A stretch of DNA of 58,054 nucleotides from Fidelibacterota bacterium (GTDB lineage: Bacteria; Fidelibacterota; UBA2242; JAFGTP01). The notes below the pieces were generated by a model. It saw only the letters and a list, made by a program, of their open reading frames with translations, did not search any database and was not told where the DNA came from. Below, piece by piece: positions 26,233-35,327 of this stretch (position 1 is the stretch's first letter; each line of letters begins with the position of its first letter). The position numbers and the translations under genes were made by a program. The stretch covers positions 1 to 58,054 of the forward strand of contig JAFGTP010000052.1 in NCBI GenBank assembly GCA_016934035.1, given 5' to 3'.

Positions 26233-26802
26233 TTATTGATTAAAGAGATTTTTTAATTCAACATTTTGCCTTTCGGTTTCTGTGATGACAAAAACCTCCC
26301 TGGGTGCCAGTCCCATCATTCCAGCCAGAATGTTTGAGGGGAAACTCTGGATGGCATTGTTGAAATCGGTAATAACGGCGTTATAGGTACGGCGTGCGGC
26401 TGAAATCTGTGCTTCCGTTTCATTGAGTGAACGTTGCAGATTGATGAAGTTTTCACTTGCTTTTAAATCGGGGTAATTTTCTACCGCAACCAAAAGACTA
26501 CGCATTCCGGCTGATATCTGGTTGTCCAGAGCGACCTTTTCATTGGGGCTTAAATTGCCTTCAAATACTTTGGAACGCATCTCGGTGATTCGGGTCAGCA
26601 GGTCATTTTCATGGGCGGCGTATTGCTTGACTGTAGTCACAAGATTGGGAATAAGATCGTAGCGCTTTTTCAATTGAACATCCATGCCTCCGAAGGCATT
26701 GTCTACTTGATTGCGTTTGCGGACGAGCATATTGTAAAGCATGGCAACAAAGATTGAGATGAATAAAATAAAAATTAAAAGGGCAATGAGAGTTGTGTTC
26801 AT
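26233..26802 (-). CDS. lemA: LemA family protein
   Basis: A 189-residue protein with one N-terminal membrane helix and a long helical bundle. Diagnostic blocks are VRKRNQVDNAFGGMDVQLKKRYDLIPNLV, ARRTYNAVITDFNNAIQSFPSNILA and the FNxA-like tail. The start is ATG 26802 (MNTTLIALLIF), with AAGGA eight bases upstream; a start 24 bases further up is less likely. The gene is followed after 139 bases by the DUF3137 gene, the usual partner. Biological role unsettled. Confidence 0.93.
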   Translation of the reverse strand: MNTTLIALLIFILFISIFVAMLYNMLVRKRNQVDNAFGGMDVQLKKRYDLIPNLVTTVKQYAAHENDLLTRITEMRSKVFEGNLSPNEKVALDNQISAGMRSLLVAVENYPDLKASENFINLQRSLNETEAQISAARRTYNAVITDFNNAIQSFPSNILAGMMGLAPREVFVITETERQNVELKNLFNQ

Positions 26803-26924
26803 GGTTTTTTCCTTGAATAATTTCATTATTTAAGATGCAGAAAATATAAAAATGAAATATAAAAACAAAGAAAAAAGGTGCTTTCTAAGGTTTTTTTTAT
26901 TACCAGCATTGTCCTGAAGGGTCA

Positions 26925-27275
26925 TCAGGCAAATTTTCCTCTAAAAATAAAAAAGACAGCGCCCAGTATGCAGAGACCGGCCCAGAGGTAATCCACTTTG
27001 AAGGGCTCCTTCATGTAAAAAATTGAAAAGGGAACAAAGACGCTGAGGGTTACCACTTCCTGAAGGATTTTTAATTGACCGACAGAGAGCACAGTGAAAC
27101 CTATACGATTGGCCGGTACCTGCAGCATATATTCAAAAAGAGCAATTCCCCAGCTGAAAAATACAGCGATAAGCCAGAATTTATGGTTCAATTCCTTGAG
27201 ATGAGAGTACCAGGCAAAGGTCATAAAGACATTGCTGAAGATGAGCAGGACGATGGTTTCAACAATCGGTTTCAT
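26925..27275 (-). CDS. DUF486/DMT-like small membrane protein
   Basis: A 116-residue protein with four hydrophobic helices, matching the COG3169/DUF486 family of small drug/metabolite-transporter-like proteins. Family features are NVFMTFAWYSHLK, SWGIALFEYMLQVPANRIG, LQEVVTLSVFVPFSIFYMKEP and the last helix GLCILGAVFFIFRG. Transport function is assumed from the fold only. A single gene, divergent from the GH140-like gene; AGGAACC lies before its ATG. A possible TTGCCA/TAAATA promoter with 17-base spacing lies in the divergent region. Confidence 0.9.
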   Translation of the reverse strand: MKPIVETIVLLIFSNVFMTFAWYSHLKELNHKFWLIAVFFSWGIALFEYMLQVPANRIGFTVLSVGQLKILQEVVTLSVFVPFSIFYMKEPFKVDYLWAGLCILGAVFFIFRGKFA

Positions 27276-27432
27276 AAAGGTTCCTCATATTTTTGGCACC
27301 ATATTTATGCTAATTTTTCCATTTTGGCAACCTGAATTTTAATAATTTTTTGACTGATATCGGAAAGTGCGAAAAAAAAGGTGTCTGAAAGGCTTGTCGG
27401 AAAAAGCTATTGAAAGTTATGTGCTAAAAATC

Positions 27433-27463
27433 TTTGGTAATTAGTAAAAAATTCCTACTTTTT
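27433..27463 (+). promoter_or_regulatory. Possible FCB-type promoter of the GH140-like gene
   Basis: TTTG (27433-27436), a 19-base spacer, then TACTTTTT (27456-27463), close to the Bacteroidota consensus TTTG-N19-TAnnTTTG with one mismatch at the last base. It lies about 30 bases upstream of the chosen start codon, with GGAGGA between. Confidence 0.4.
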
Positions 27464-27494
27464 TGGTAATCAAATGTTTGGAGGATATATCACA

Positions 27495-28925
27495 ATGAAG
27501 AGGATAATATTGGGAATGATATGGTTGATTGCCTGTAATTCGCTGACAGGCCAGCCCTTGCGGGTGACGTCCAATAACCGCTTTTTACAAACCCTGCGGG
27601 GAGAAGCTTTTTTTTTGCTGGGCGATACCGCCTGGGAACTGTTTCACCGGTTGGATAGGGAAGAGGCATCGGCCTATTTTCAAAACCGCGCTGCCAAGGG
27701 TTTCAACCTTATTCAGTGTGTTCTGATTCCTGAAAATGAGGCTTTTACACTTCCCAATCCCTATGGGGATTTTCCTTTGAAAAATGATTATCGTTTTGAA
27801 TTGAGTACCACACCTGGGAATCATTTTCAAAACACCCTGGAATATGATTACTGGGACCATGCAGAATGGATCATTGCCGAAGGAATTCGTCAGGGAATGA
27901 TCATGGGTGTGCTACCCTGCTGGGGTGAATATGTGACGCCCCGTTTTCGAAACCAACTCATTCTTGTTCCGGAAGAAGGTTATGACTATGGCTGGTACCT
28001 CGGTGATCGGTTTAAAAATTATAATGACAAGATTGTCTGGATCCTCGGTGGAGACAGAAAGCCTGACGAAGCCACCAACGGTGTGGAAATCTGGCGGGCT
28101 ATGGCTGAGGGCATTACCGACGGTATATCCGGAACCCGAAATTTTGACGGCAAAGCGGCCTATTACAAAACCTTTATGACCTACCATTGCTATGAATCCT
28201 CTTCAACATGGTTTGAAAATGATCCCTGGATCGATATGCATGCCTGGGGTTCCTATCATGAAAAACGCAATAATGAACGGGTTTACGAAATGGCGAAGGC
28301 GGACCTGCAATTGGACAATCCAAAACCAACGCTCAACGCTGAACCCTGTTATGAATTGCTTCCGGTAAATTATGACTGGGAAAAAGTTGCCAGTGGACGA
28401 TTTGATGATTTTGATGTTCGACAGGCAGCTTATTGGTCAATTTTTTCCGGCACCTGCGGCCATAGCTATGGTTGCAATCCCGTCTGGCAAATGTATGAGC
28501 ACGAACATCAGTTTCTGCCCCTGACTGCCAAAAACCGTATCACCTGGCGGGAAGCCCTGGATGAAAATGGCGCCTTTCAGATGGGATTTCTGAAGGAACT
28601 GGTTACTTCCAGAAATTTTATTACCCTGAAACCGTCACAAGAATTACTCGTCACCAACAATGATGACCCGGAAGGGTATCTGGTGGCCTGTACCGGCGAT
28701 GGTTTTGCCTTGATCTATGCGCCGACTGGCAAAGAGTTCCAGGTGGATTTTTCAAAAATCAATTTCAACAAAGTGGAGGCCTCCTGGTTTAATCCCCGTG
28801 CCAACGACAAACTGAAAAGTATCACAGTCAAAGATGATGACCATGTTCAGAATTATGATCCGCCGGGACAGACAAAACGGGGCAACGACTGGGTATTAAT
28901 CCTTGATAATAAAGAGGGATACTGA
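27495..28925 (+). CDS. Apiosidase-like (DUF4038/GH140-type) glycoside hydrolase
   Basis: A 476-residue secreted protein with signal peptide ending near LTGQP. The DUF4038/GH140-like barrel carries FFLLGDTAWELFHRL, AKGFNLIQCVLIPE, the acidic active-site candidates VWILGGDRKPD and LNAEPCYE, and RQAAYWSIFSGTCGHSYGCNPVWQMY. A C-terminal beta domain (GFALIYAPTGKEFQVDFSK... ASWFNPR) matches the collagen-binding-like domain usual in the family. Characterised GH140 enzymes release apiose from rhamnogalacturonan II; the substrate here is inferred only. ATG 27495 is chosen because GGAGGA lies nine bases upstream. It is not next to transport or other PUL genes. Confidence 0.85.
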   Translation: MKRIILGMIWLIACNSLTGQPLRVTSNNRFLQTLRGEAFFLLGDTAWELFHRLDREEASAYFQNRAAKGFNLIQCVLIPENEAFTLPNPYGDFPLKNDYRFELSTTPGNHFQNTLEYDYWDHAEWIIAEGIRQGMIMGVLPCWGEYVTPRFRNQLILVPEEGYDYGWYLGDRFKNYNDKIVWILGGDRKPDEATNGVEIWRAMAEGITDGISGTRNFDGKAAYYKTFMTYHCYESSSTWFENDPWIDMHAWGSYHEKRNNERVYEMAKADLQLDNPKPTLNAEPCYELLPVNYDWEKVASGRFDDFDVRQAAYWSIFSGTCGHSYGCNPVWQMYEHEHQFLPLTAKNRITWREALDENGAFQMGFLKELVTSRNFITLKPSQELLVTNNDDPEGYLVACTGDGFALIYAPTGKEFQVDFSKINFNKVEASWFNPRANDKLKSITVKDDDHVQNYDPPGQTKRGNDWVLILDNKEGY

Positions 28926-29044
28926 GGCAGTTAATAATTGTGCAAGACAATTTTTCTAAGGAATTCGTCGGTAAATTTCTGCTGACTATCGAATTAAATT
29001 TCTACTAAAGGCCAGCCCAAGCTGTCATAATTCTGAAATTTACT

Positions 29045-29095
29045 TCATATCAATAAAAAAGGGGTGATGATGTCACCCCTTTTTTATTGATATGA
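29045..29095. terminator. Perfect 23-bp inverted-repeat bidirectional terminator
   Basis: Arms 29045-29067 and 29073-29095 are perfectly complementary over 23 bases with loop TGATG. The core AAAAAAGGGGTGA/TCACCCCTTTTTT gives a GC stem bounded by A and T runs, so it works in both directions between the convergent GH140-like gene and the large lipoprotein gene. The arms extend well past what termination needs. Confidence 0.9.
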
Positions 29096-29101
29096 ATCTT
29101 C

Positions 29102-32100
29102 TTATGGTGTCGGCAATGGTTTCACATAAACCGTTATAATGCGAGTAATATTTCCGTTGAAACTGGTCAGCTTCAGTTGAATATTGACTGCTCCACCGGA
29201 GATTGAACTGGGATTATCTACCACCGTTAAGGAATATTCTGTACCGCCATACATAATGTCTGAAAGACCATCTTCCGGAAATGTAGAATTGACGGCAGCC
29301 AAAGTATCAGGGGTGGCGCTGACATCCAGGGTTGTTCCTGAAGTTAACGGGTTTCCAAATTCCACATCAGATACAGTAAAATTAATTGTTGCAGAACCAC
29401 CTTGGTCCAAAGTAGCCAGGTAGCCGGGCTGAGGGTCACTTGCCTGGGAAATGACAATAAAATCAGATATATAGGAGTGTCCCGAAAACAGAATCAGGTT
29501 ATTGGTTTCAATAACATTATTATTTTTATCATTTGTTCTTGCAGTAATTGTCACAAACCCATTGGTTGCCAATGGTGGGTTGGGACCTGTTTTTAAGACG
29601 ACGGTAGCCTCTGCTTTTGTGGTTGCATTATATCCGTCAATGGCTCCTCCTGAAGTTGTGAAATAGACAGGCGTACCATCATCGACCCAGTTTCCATATT
29701 TATCACCCACAACAGCCGTCACAATATCTGTCAGTGAACTATACACTAGTCCGGCGATATTCTTGACATCCGGCGCAACTGAAAAATGGACCTGATCAGG
29801 ATGACCGGCATGGATTACCAAAGCCACAGGCTTTGACCTTACCAGGTCACCATCTTCGGTATAGAGATAAGCCTGGACTTCCACAGGACCTGCCACAGTA
29901 CCCGCTGTGATACTTGTATATAAACGACCACTGCTGTTGGTTCGGCATTCATTGGGATATACAGATGCCTGAATATCATCAAGCCCCATCAGTGGCGGCT
30001 GTGAAATAATTTCAACGAATACGGTTGTGTCTTCAGAAACATCAATGGGAATTCCGGAAGAGTCCCTGACCTCAAAGGTCAGCATTGATGTCTCGTTGCC
30101 ACCACTTTCTTTGACACGAATATCCTGCGGTTCGGCGCTGATAAAAATAATGGAGGCCGGTTTGGTAATTTTCTCTAATAAAGGAATATCAGATACCGTT
30201 GCATCGGTGTTGGGAGAAACAGCCACTTCCGCAGTATCAGAAATGTACTCTGCTTTGTAGAAAGCCAGATGAATGTTATAGTCCTGTGTAATCACTGTTG
30301 ATAATTCATACTGCCCGTTTGCATTGGTTTTAGTAAATTGCTCCGGCATTTCAATAATACTGACATTGACTCCTTCCAGAGGTAATCCGTCTGAATATTT
30401 AATCACCCTTCCGGTAATTGTTATCGGATCATATTTGCTGTTCATTTCTATAATGCCTAAAGCCAAATCTGTCTCAGGTTCGATCGTTTTTACCAGGTTT
30501 AGGGTGTTATAAATATCGGACTTGGAAATGGATATATGGATATCCTGGACAGTGTCAACCTGCGCAACCATACTGAAATTACCATAGGCATCGGAATAGG
30601 TGGCCAGTTCAGCAAACTCGTTGATATAAACATATACATTTTCAATGGGTAGTTTTGTGTCCGTATCCAGCACTTGTCCACTGATGGTGATGGGGGCATA
30701 GGCGGGTGGTGTCAGTGAAATTGAGCCCAGGTCTACATGTTCTTCCGGCGTTACCTGGTCCAGAGACCTGGTTTTGGAAGTATAAGGATATTTACTAAAA
30801 TTCAGAGTGATATCGGTAGGGGTATAGATGGGCAATTCCAGGGAAAAGGCTCCATCATCCCCTGAAAGGACAAATAAATTGGTTTCATCATCCAATACTT
30901 TGGCTTTGGCTATTGGCTGACCGGTCCGCTGATTTAGGATGGTCCCGCTGATAACTGCATTCTCATATTGTTTTTCAAGGGTGATGTTGCCCAGGTATTT
31001 ATCCGTTTCTTTTTCAACGGTTATCATCATTTCCTGGGCTTGATAATTGTTGGTGGCAGCAAAATTGATGTGAAGGGTCTCACTGGATTCTGTGACCGGC
31101 AAGTTGATAGAAAAAAGACCATATTCATTTGAACTGGCGACAGCCTCAGGATACTCTTCCACGGTCACAACAACACCGGCAATAGTTTCTTCATCGCTGT
31201 TGATTAATTTTCCGGTCAGTTCCAAGGGGCTGATAGCCGGAGGCAGCAACCGGACAACTTCAATATCAATGGTTTCAGTGGGAATAACATTATCGATGGT
31301 GATGGTTTTCGTTGTATAGGGATATTTACTGACGGCTAAGGATAATTGTACAGGCGTCGATACAGGCAACTCCAAAGCAAAATTGCCATTATTATCAGAA
31401 TAGGTATATATTCCAAAATAACTGTCCAGCACCTTGGCGCCTAAAATCGGCTCATTAGAACGATCGTCCACAATTTTACCTGATATGATTGCGGGGTCAT
31501 ATTTATCAGCCAATACAATATTTTCCATATTGATAATGGCTTCTGGTGAGGCAGCAACTGTTACAGATTTTGTCATAAAATTATTATGCGTGAAGTTAAA
31601 AACCAGTTCTTCGGTTTTGTCCACCTGGAGATTAAAACTAAATCGGCCTGATGCCGCAGATGTGGCGACAAAAGAGGGAAACTGTGGACAGGTGATGGTG
31701 GCTGTTATAATTCCTTCACCTTCTTCATTAACCACGTAACCATAAAAGGTGGCCTTCGCATATTGAGGCGGAGTTATGGTCACTTCACCAATGGATATTT
31801 CTTCTTCCGGAGATATCTGGTCAATGGTTATCACTCGTGAACTAAAGGGATATTTGCTGAGTTGCAAACTGACAGGCCCGGTTTCATTGATCTGGGCATC
31901 TAATGAAAAGTTACCGTCACTGCTTGTATTTGTATAAACATTTGACTCATCAACCAAAGTCACTTTTACATCAAATACGGCTGTATCAGCCCTTGCATCA
32001 ATGACTTTTCCGCTAATTGTAGCCGGTGAATAGGTATAATCAAGATAAATATTTTGCAGATCATAGGTGTAGCCGGGTTTGATTTCAACGGTTAAAGTTT

Positions 32101-32629
32101 CAGGATTAAAGTAGGTAGATTTGCAAATCAATGCAATTGTTTGAGACTCATTGGTATAAAAGGTGATGTAAAAATTACCCGAATTGTTGGTATAGGAACT
32201 GGCATCATAGAGATTATTAATAATTTCTCCGCCTGAAATTGGATCGTTGTTAAAACTGTTTAATAGAGTTCCTTTGATAATGGTATACTGTTCCACGGGC
32301 TCCAGCAGAATGTTTTCCAGTTCCACATCTTTACCCGGTTTGACTTCCTGAACGAAATACTCTGTGTAGAAACTGTCGCGACTGACATAGACAATTAGAT
32401 TGGATTTGGAACTAAACTCCAGGTTGAATTCAAAAAATCCCTCTTCATTTGAGGTTTCTGTTTTATTTTCGCTAGGAATGGAAATGAGGGCGTTCTCCAC
32501 TGGTTCACTAGTCACTTTATTTAATACATATCCACTTAATTTGAGTTTATTCTTTCCTTCATCCAATATTCTGTCACATTGAATAAAAAAAAGGGAAATT
32601 AAAAAGAATACCATTATTTGTTTCTTCAT
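29102..32629 (-). CDS. Large lipoprotein with nine carboxypeptidase-regulatory-like modules and Big_1-like Ig domains
   Basis: A 1175-residue lipoprotein: signal peptide with lipobox FFIQC just before DRILDEG. Nine tandem beta-sandwich modules follow, each beginning like ISGKVID, LTGKLIN or ITGRVIK and containing [ST]-x-x-x-G-x-[FY]-x-[LF] (for example TSSDGNFSLD, DNNGNFALELP, NEYGLFSINLP). This is the carboxypeptidase D regulatory-like pattern. Linkers repeat a motif such as SKYPFSSRVITIDQI or SKYPYTTKTITIDNV. After about residue 820 two invasin/Big_1-like Ig domains appear (TVFVEIISQPPL, TVAGPVEVQAY; VYFTTSGGAIDG). It is probably a surface-exposed structural or adhesive protein. ATG 32629 is preferred, with AAGGATCGAT upstream. 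Confidence 0.78.
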   Translation of the reverse strand: MKKQIMVFFLISLFFIQCDRILDEGKNKLKLSGYVLNKVTSEPVENALISIPSENKTETSNEEGFFEFNLEFSSKSNLIVYVSRDSFYTEYFVQEVKPGKDVELENILLEPVEQYTIIKGTLLNSFNNDPISGGEIINNLYDASSYTNNSGNFYITFYTNESQTIALICKSTYFNPETLTVEIKPGYTYDLQNIYLDYTYSPATISGKVIDARADTAVFDVKVTLVDESNVYTNTSSDGNFSLDAQINETGPVSLQLSKYPFSSRVITIDQISPEEEISIGEVTITPPQYAKATFYGYVVNEEGEGIITATITCPQFPSFVATSAASGRFSFNLQVDKTEELVFNFTHNNFMTKSVTVAASPEAIINMENIVLADKYDPAIISGKIVDDRSNEPILGAKVLDSYFGIYTYSDNNGNFALELPVSTPVQLSLAVSKYPYTTKTITIDNVIPTETIDIEVVRLLPPAISPLELTGKLINSDEETIAGVVVTVEEYPEAVASSNEYGLFSINLPVTESSETLHINFAATNNYQAQEMMITVEKETDKYLGNITLEKQYENAVISGTILNQRTGQPIAKAKVLDDETNLFVLSGDDGAFSLELPIYTPTDITLNFSKYPYTSKTRSLDQVTPEEHVDLGSISLTPPAYAPITISGQVLDTDTKLPIENVYVYINEFAELATYSDAYGNFSMVAQVDTVQDIHISISKSDIYNTLNLVKTIEPETDLALGIIEMNSKYDPITITGRVIKYSDGLPLEGVNVSIIEMPEQFTKTNANGQYELSTVITQDYNIHLAFYKAEYISDTAEVAVSPNTDATVSDIPLLEKITKPASIIFISAEPQDIRVKESGGNETSMLTFEVRDSSGIPIDVSEDTTVFVEIISQPPLMGLDDIQASVYPNECRTNSSGRLYTSITAGTVAGPVEVQAYLYTEDGDLVRSKPVALVIHAGHPDQVHFSVAPDVKNIAGLVYSSLTDIVTAVVGDKYGNWVDDGTPVYFTTSGGAIDGYNATTKAEATVVLKTGPNPPLATNGFVTITARTNDKNNNVIETNNLILFSGHSYISDFIVISQASDPQPGYLATLDQGGSATINFTVSDVEFGNPLTSGTTLDVSATPDTLAAVNSTFPEDGLSDIMYGGTEYSLTVVDNPSSISGGAVNIQLKLTSFNGNITRIITVYVKPLPTP

Positions 32630-32803
32630 ATCGATCCTTTTATTTTTAAACATTTATTCCCAATATTAAATAATCCTTGTGCATTATACTAATTATTTAA
32701 TATAATTTGTATTTTTATTAATCTCAAGGAATATATCGGTACAATTTAATATTTAATTGAGATTTGTTATAATTTTTTCAATAATTTTTCTGGAATAAAT
32801 GAA

Positions 32804-32828
32804 AAAGGCTGCATTTTTAGCAGCCTTT
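32804..32828 (-). terminator. Terminator of the large lipoprotein upstream region / ALDH gene boundary
   Basis: Perfect 9-bp stem AAAGGCTGC (32804-32812) / GCAGCCTTT (32820-32828), loop ATTTTTA. On the minus strand it is followed by TTTTTC, directly downstream of the aldehyde dehydrogenase stop at 32836, which it most likely terminates. Confidence 0.85.
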
Positions 32829-32835
32829 AAATGAT

Positions 32836-34371
32836 TTACAGATCAAATTTTATTCCCTGAGCCAGGGGTAATTTTTCACTCCAATTAATGGTGTTGGTTT
32901 GTCTTCGCATATAGGCCTTCCATGAATCGGACCCGGATTCCCGACCGCCACCGGTTTCTTTTTCACCCCCAAAAGCGCCTCCAATTTCGGCACCGGATGT
33001 ACCGATGTTGATATTGGCGATACCACAATCGGAGCCTCTGTGAGACAGGAACAGTTGTTCTTTTTTCACTGAATTGGTAAAGAGGGAGGAACTTAATCCC
33101 TGGGGAACATCATTATGCAGTGCTAGGGCTTCCTCAAAATCATCGTATTCAATGATATACAATAGCGGCGCAAATGTCTCATTTTGAACGATGGGATAGT
33201 GGTTTTTTACTTCCATTATCGCCGGTGTGACATAGTAACCTTTTTCCAGGCCTTCAAGTTTGAGGATTTCACCGCCCACCAGCAATTTTCCGCCGGATTT
33301 TTTGGCATCCTCAATCGCATAAAGCATATCATCAATGGCAGTCTGATCCACTACCGGTCCCATCAAAACAGCATCATTGAGTGGATTGCCGATGGGTATT
33401 TGCTTATAGGATGCGATAAGTTTATTTAAAAATTCTTCTTTAACTGATTTTTGAATGATAATTCTGCGGGTTGAAGTACATCGCTGTCCGGCAGTACCCA
33501 CTGCTCCAAAAAGGGCGGTACGAACTGCCATTTCCAGGTTTGCGTCTTCAGCCACAATAATGGCATTATTGCCACCTAATTCTAGAATAGTACGACCCAG
33601 TCGTTTTCCGACAGCTTCACCGACCTGCTTACCCATGCGAGTACTGCCGGTAGCACTGATCAGGGGTATATTTTTGTCATTGAGCATTGCATCGCCAATT
33701 TCAGAACCTTTACCAATCACCATGCAAAAAATCCCGTCCAGGTCATGTTTGTCAACGATGGGGGCAATGATATTCTGAACAGCAACGGCGCATAAAGGCG
33801 TTTTTGAACTGGGTTTCCAGAGTGTTGTATCACCGCAAACAGCTGCCAGCAGCGAATTCCAGGCCCAAACGGCCACAGGAAAATTAAAGGCTGTAATCAC
33901 ACCCACAATACCATAGGGATGATATTGATCAAACATGCGGTGTTCCGGCCTTTCACTATGCATTGTAAAACCATAAAGCATACGGGATTGTCCGACAGCA
34001 AAATCAGCAATATCAATCATTTCCTGGACTTCACCGAGACCTTCGGCTCTGATTTTCCCCATTTCCAGGGTGACCAATTGACCCAGGGGCTCTTTGTATT
34101 CCCGCAGAGCATCGGCTATTTCACGAACAATTTGTCCTCTCAAAGGTGCCGGCATCATGCGCCATTTTTTAAAAGCTTCGCTGGATTTTTTGATGATTTC
34201 CTCGTAGTCTTTTTTCTCTGCCTGGATCACTTTGGCGATTACTTCACCATTTATGGGTGAGTAGGATATCAGTTCCTTTCCGGCTGTTTTGATCCATCCG
34301 GAACTGCTTCCGGTGGTAGCCCCGTAATTGATTTCCTGAATTCCCAGCTTTTCTAAAAAATCATATTTCAT
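32836..34371 (-). CDS. ALDH7-family aldehyde dehydrogenase (aminoadipate/piperideine-6-carboxylate semialdehyde type)
   Basis: A 511-residue NAD(P)-dependent aldehyde dehydrogenase. The catalytic glutamate lies in ELGGNNAIIV and the catalytic cysteine in GTAGQRCTSTRR; FNFPVAVWAWNSLLA and WKPSSKTPL form the cofactor site. The sequence pattern (YHPYGIVGVITAFNFPVAVW, SHRGSDCGIANINIGTSGAEIGGAFGGEKETGGGRESGSD in part) matches the ALDH7/antiquitin group, which oxidises alpha-aminoadipic semialdehyde in lysine catabolism. No other lysine-degradation gene is nearby, so the physiological substrate is uncertain. It has a strong ribosome site AAAGGAGGAG before ATG 34371, and lies 31 bases after the EEP gene, probably as the last gene of the long minus-strand run. 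Confidence 0.88.
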   Translation of the reverse strand: MKYDFLEKLGIQEINYGATTGSSSGWIKTAGKELISYSPINGEVIAKVIQAEKKDYEEIIKKSSEAFKKWRMMPAPLRGQIVREIADALREYKEPLGQLVTLEMGKIRAEGLGEVQEMIDIADFAVGQSRMLYGFTMHSERPEHRMFDQYHPYGIVGVITAFNFPVAVWAWNSLLAAVCGDTTLWKPSSKTPLCAVAVQNIIAPIVDKHDLDGIFCMVIGKGSEIGDAMLNDKNIPLISATGSTRMGKQVGEAVGKRLGRTILELGGNNAIIVAEDANLEMAVRTALFGAVGTAGQRCTSTRRIIIQKSVKEEFLNKLIASYKQIPIGNPLNDAVLMGPVVDQTAIDDMLYAIEDAKKSGGKLLVGGEILKLEGLEKGYYVTPAIMEVKNHYPIVQNETFAPLLYIIEYDDFEEALALHNDVPQGLSSSLFTNSVKKEQLFLSHRGSDCGIANINIGTSGAEIGGAFGGEKETGGGRESGSDSWKAYMRRQTNTINWSEKLPLAQGIKFDL

Positions 34372-34402
34372 GGTTTTTCTCTCCTCCTTTAATTTTTTCG
34401 TT

Positions 34403-35287
34403 TTATTTCAATTCAAATTCAGCAATAACAGGCAGATGGTCCGATGCGTTTTTGGTATAATTGTCCTTCCATACCCTTTTCCCAATCAGATTGATATTTT
34501 TTCTGTAAAATATATAATCAAACTGATACTGAGGACTGTTAGCCGGATAGGTGAGTCGGTCTGCCGGACTATCGTTTAAGGTTACATTACCCAGATAATT
34601 GTTCATATCCTTAATACTCAAATGATTATAATTCATGTTGAAACTGCCCCCGATAATGAAAGGGTCATTGATAGCGAATTTTGCCATGATATCCACAACT
34701 TTATCAACGACTTCCTGATTTTGCTGTTCAGCAATTTTTTCATTTTTTGATAGTTCCGTGGTCATGAGGTGAACTGTTTTGTTTCCAGCCTCAAATACAG
34801 CATAGAGCATGGCCTCTGGTTTCGGGTTGGCTGTGGCTTTAAACAATCTGTTTTCTGCATATTTCAGTGGAAATCTGGACAAGATTGCGTTGCCATTCCA
34901 TCCCTCTTCCACTTCCTGATTTTTTCCATAGGTGAAATGCATTCCGAGGTTGCCGGCTATTTTGCGGGCCTGGTCCTCACGATAGGTTCGAATTGAGGTA
35001 TTATCCACATCATTCAGCAGAACGAAATCCGGTTTTTCCAGTTTTATCAGTTCAATGATTTCCTTTAGGCTATAACCTCCGTCGATGTCCTCGCCATGAT
35101 TGATATTGTAGAGCATTACTTTGATGGTTTTTGGTGTGGGTAGAAGATCAATTTTTGATTTTTTGCCGGAAATAAAAAAGAAAGTGACAAAACTCATTAC
35201 CACAATGGTGATTGCCAAAATGGAAGTAGTCAGAAAATTTTTTCGATTATTAGTCAATTTTCCCTCGGTAAATGTTTCAATTTCCAA
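34403..35287 (-). CDS. Membrane-anchored endonuclease/exonuclease/phosphatase-fold protein with altered active site
   Basis: A 294-residue protein with one N-terminal membrane helix (about 19-39) and an EEP (DNase I-like) fold. Fold markers are YNINHGEDI, GNAILSRFPL, FDYIFYRKN and ASDHLPVIAEF (D283, H284). Several catalytic positions differ from the family. The usual Gln-Glu pair of LQEV is LNDV here (D93). The THL block is TEL (E178). The GDFN block is GSFN, with S215 replacing the essential Asp. It may therefore be inactive or act differently, for example as a binding protein. The start is uncertain: TTG 35287, or a TTG ten codons later preceded by GAGGGA. Sits between tadA and the ALDH gene. 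Confidence 0.75.
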   Translation of the reverse strand: MEIETFTEGKLTNNRKNFLTTSILAITIVVMSFVTFFFISGKKSKIDLLPTPKTIKVMLYNINHGEDIDGGYSLKEIIELIKLEKPDFVLLNDVDNTSIRTYREDQARKIAGNLGMHFTYGKNQEVEEGWNGNAILSRFPLKYAENRLFKATANPKPEAMLYAVFEAGNKTVHLMTTELSKNEKIAEQQNQEVVDKVVDIMAKFAINDPFIIGGSFNMNYNHLSIKDMNNYLGNVTLNDSPADRLTYPANSPQYQFDYIFYRKNINLIGKRVWKDNYTKNASDHLPVIAEFELK

Positions 35288-35327
35288 AGTTAATTTAATA
35301 CAAATACAGGATGTTACAAGATATTTT

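Noticed and set aside
21908..28925. Polysaccharide utilisation locus
   Set aside because: A sulfatase and a GH140-like enzyme are present but are separated by unrelated LemA/DUF genes, and there are no SusC/SusD-like or regulator genes.
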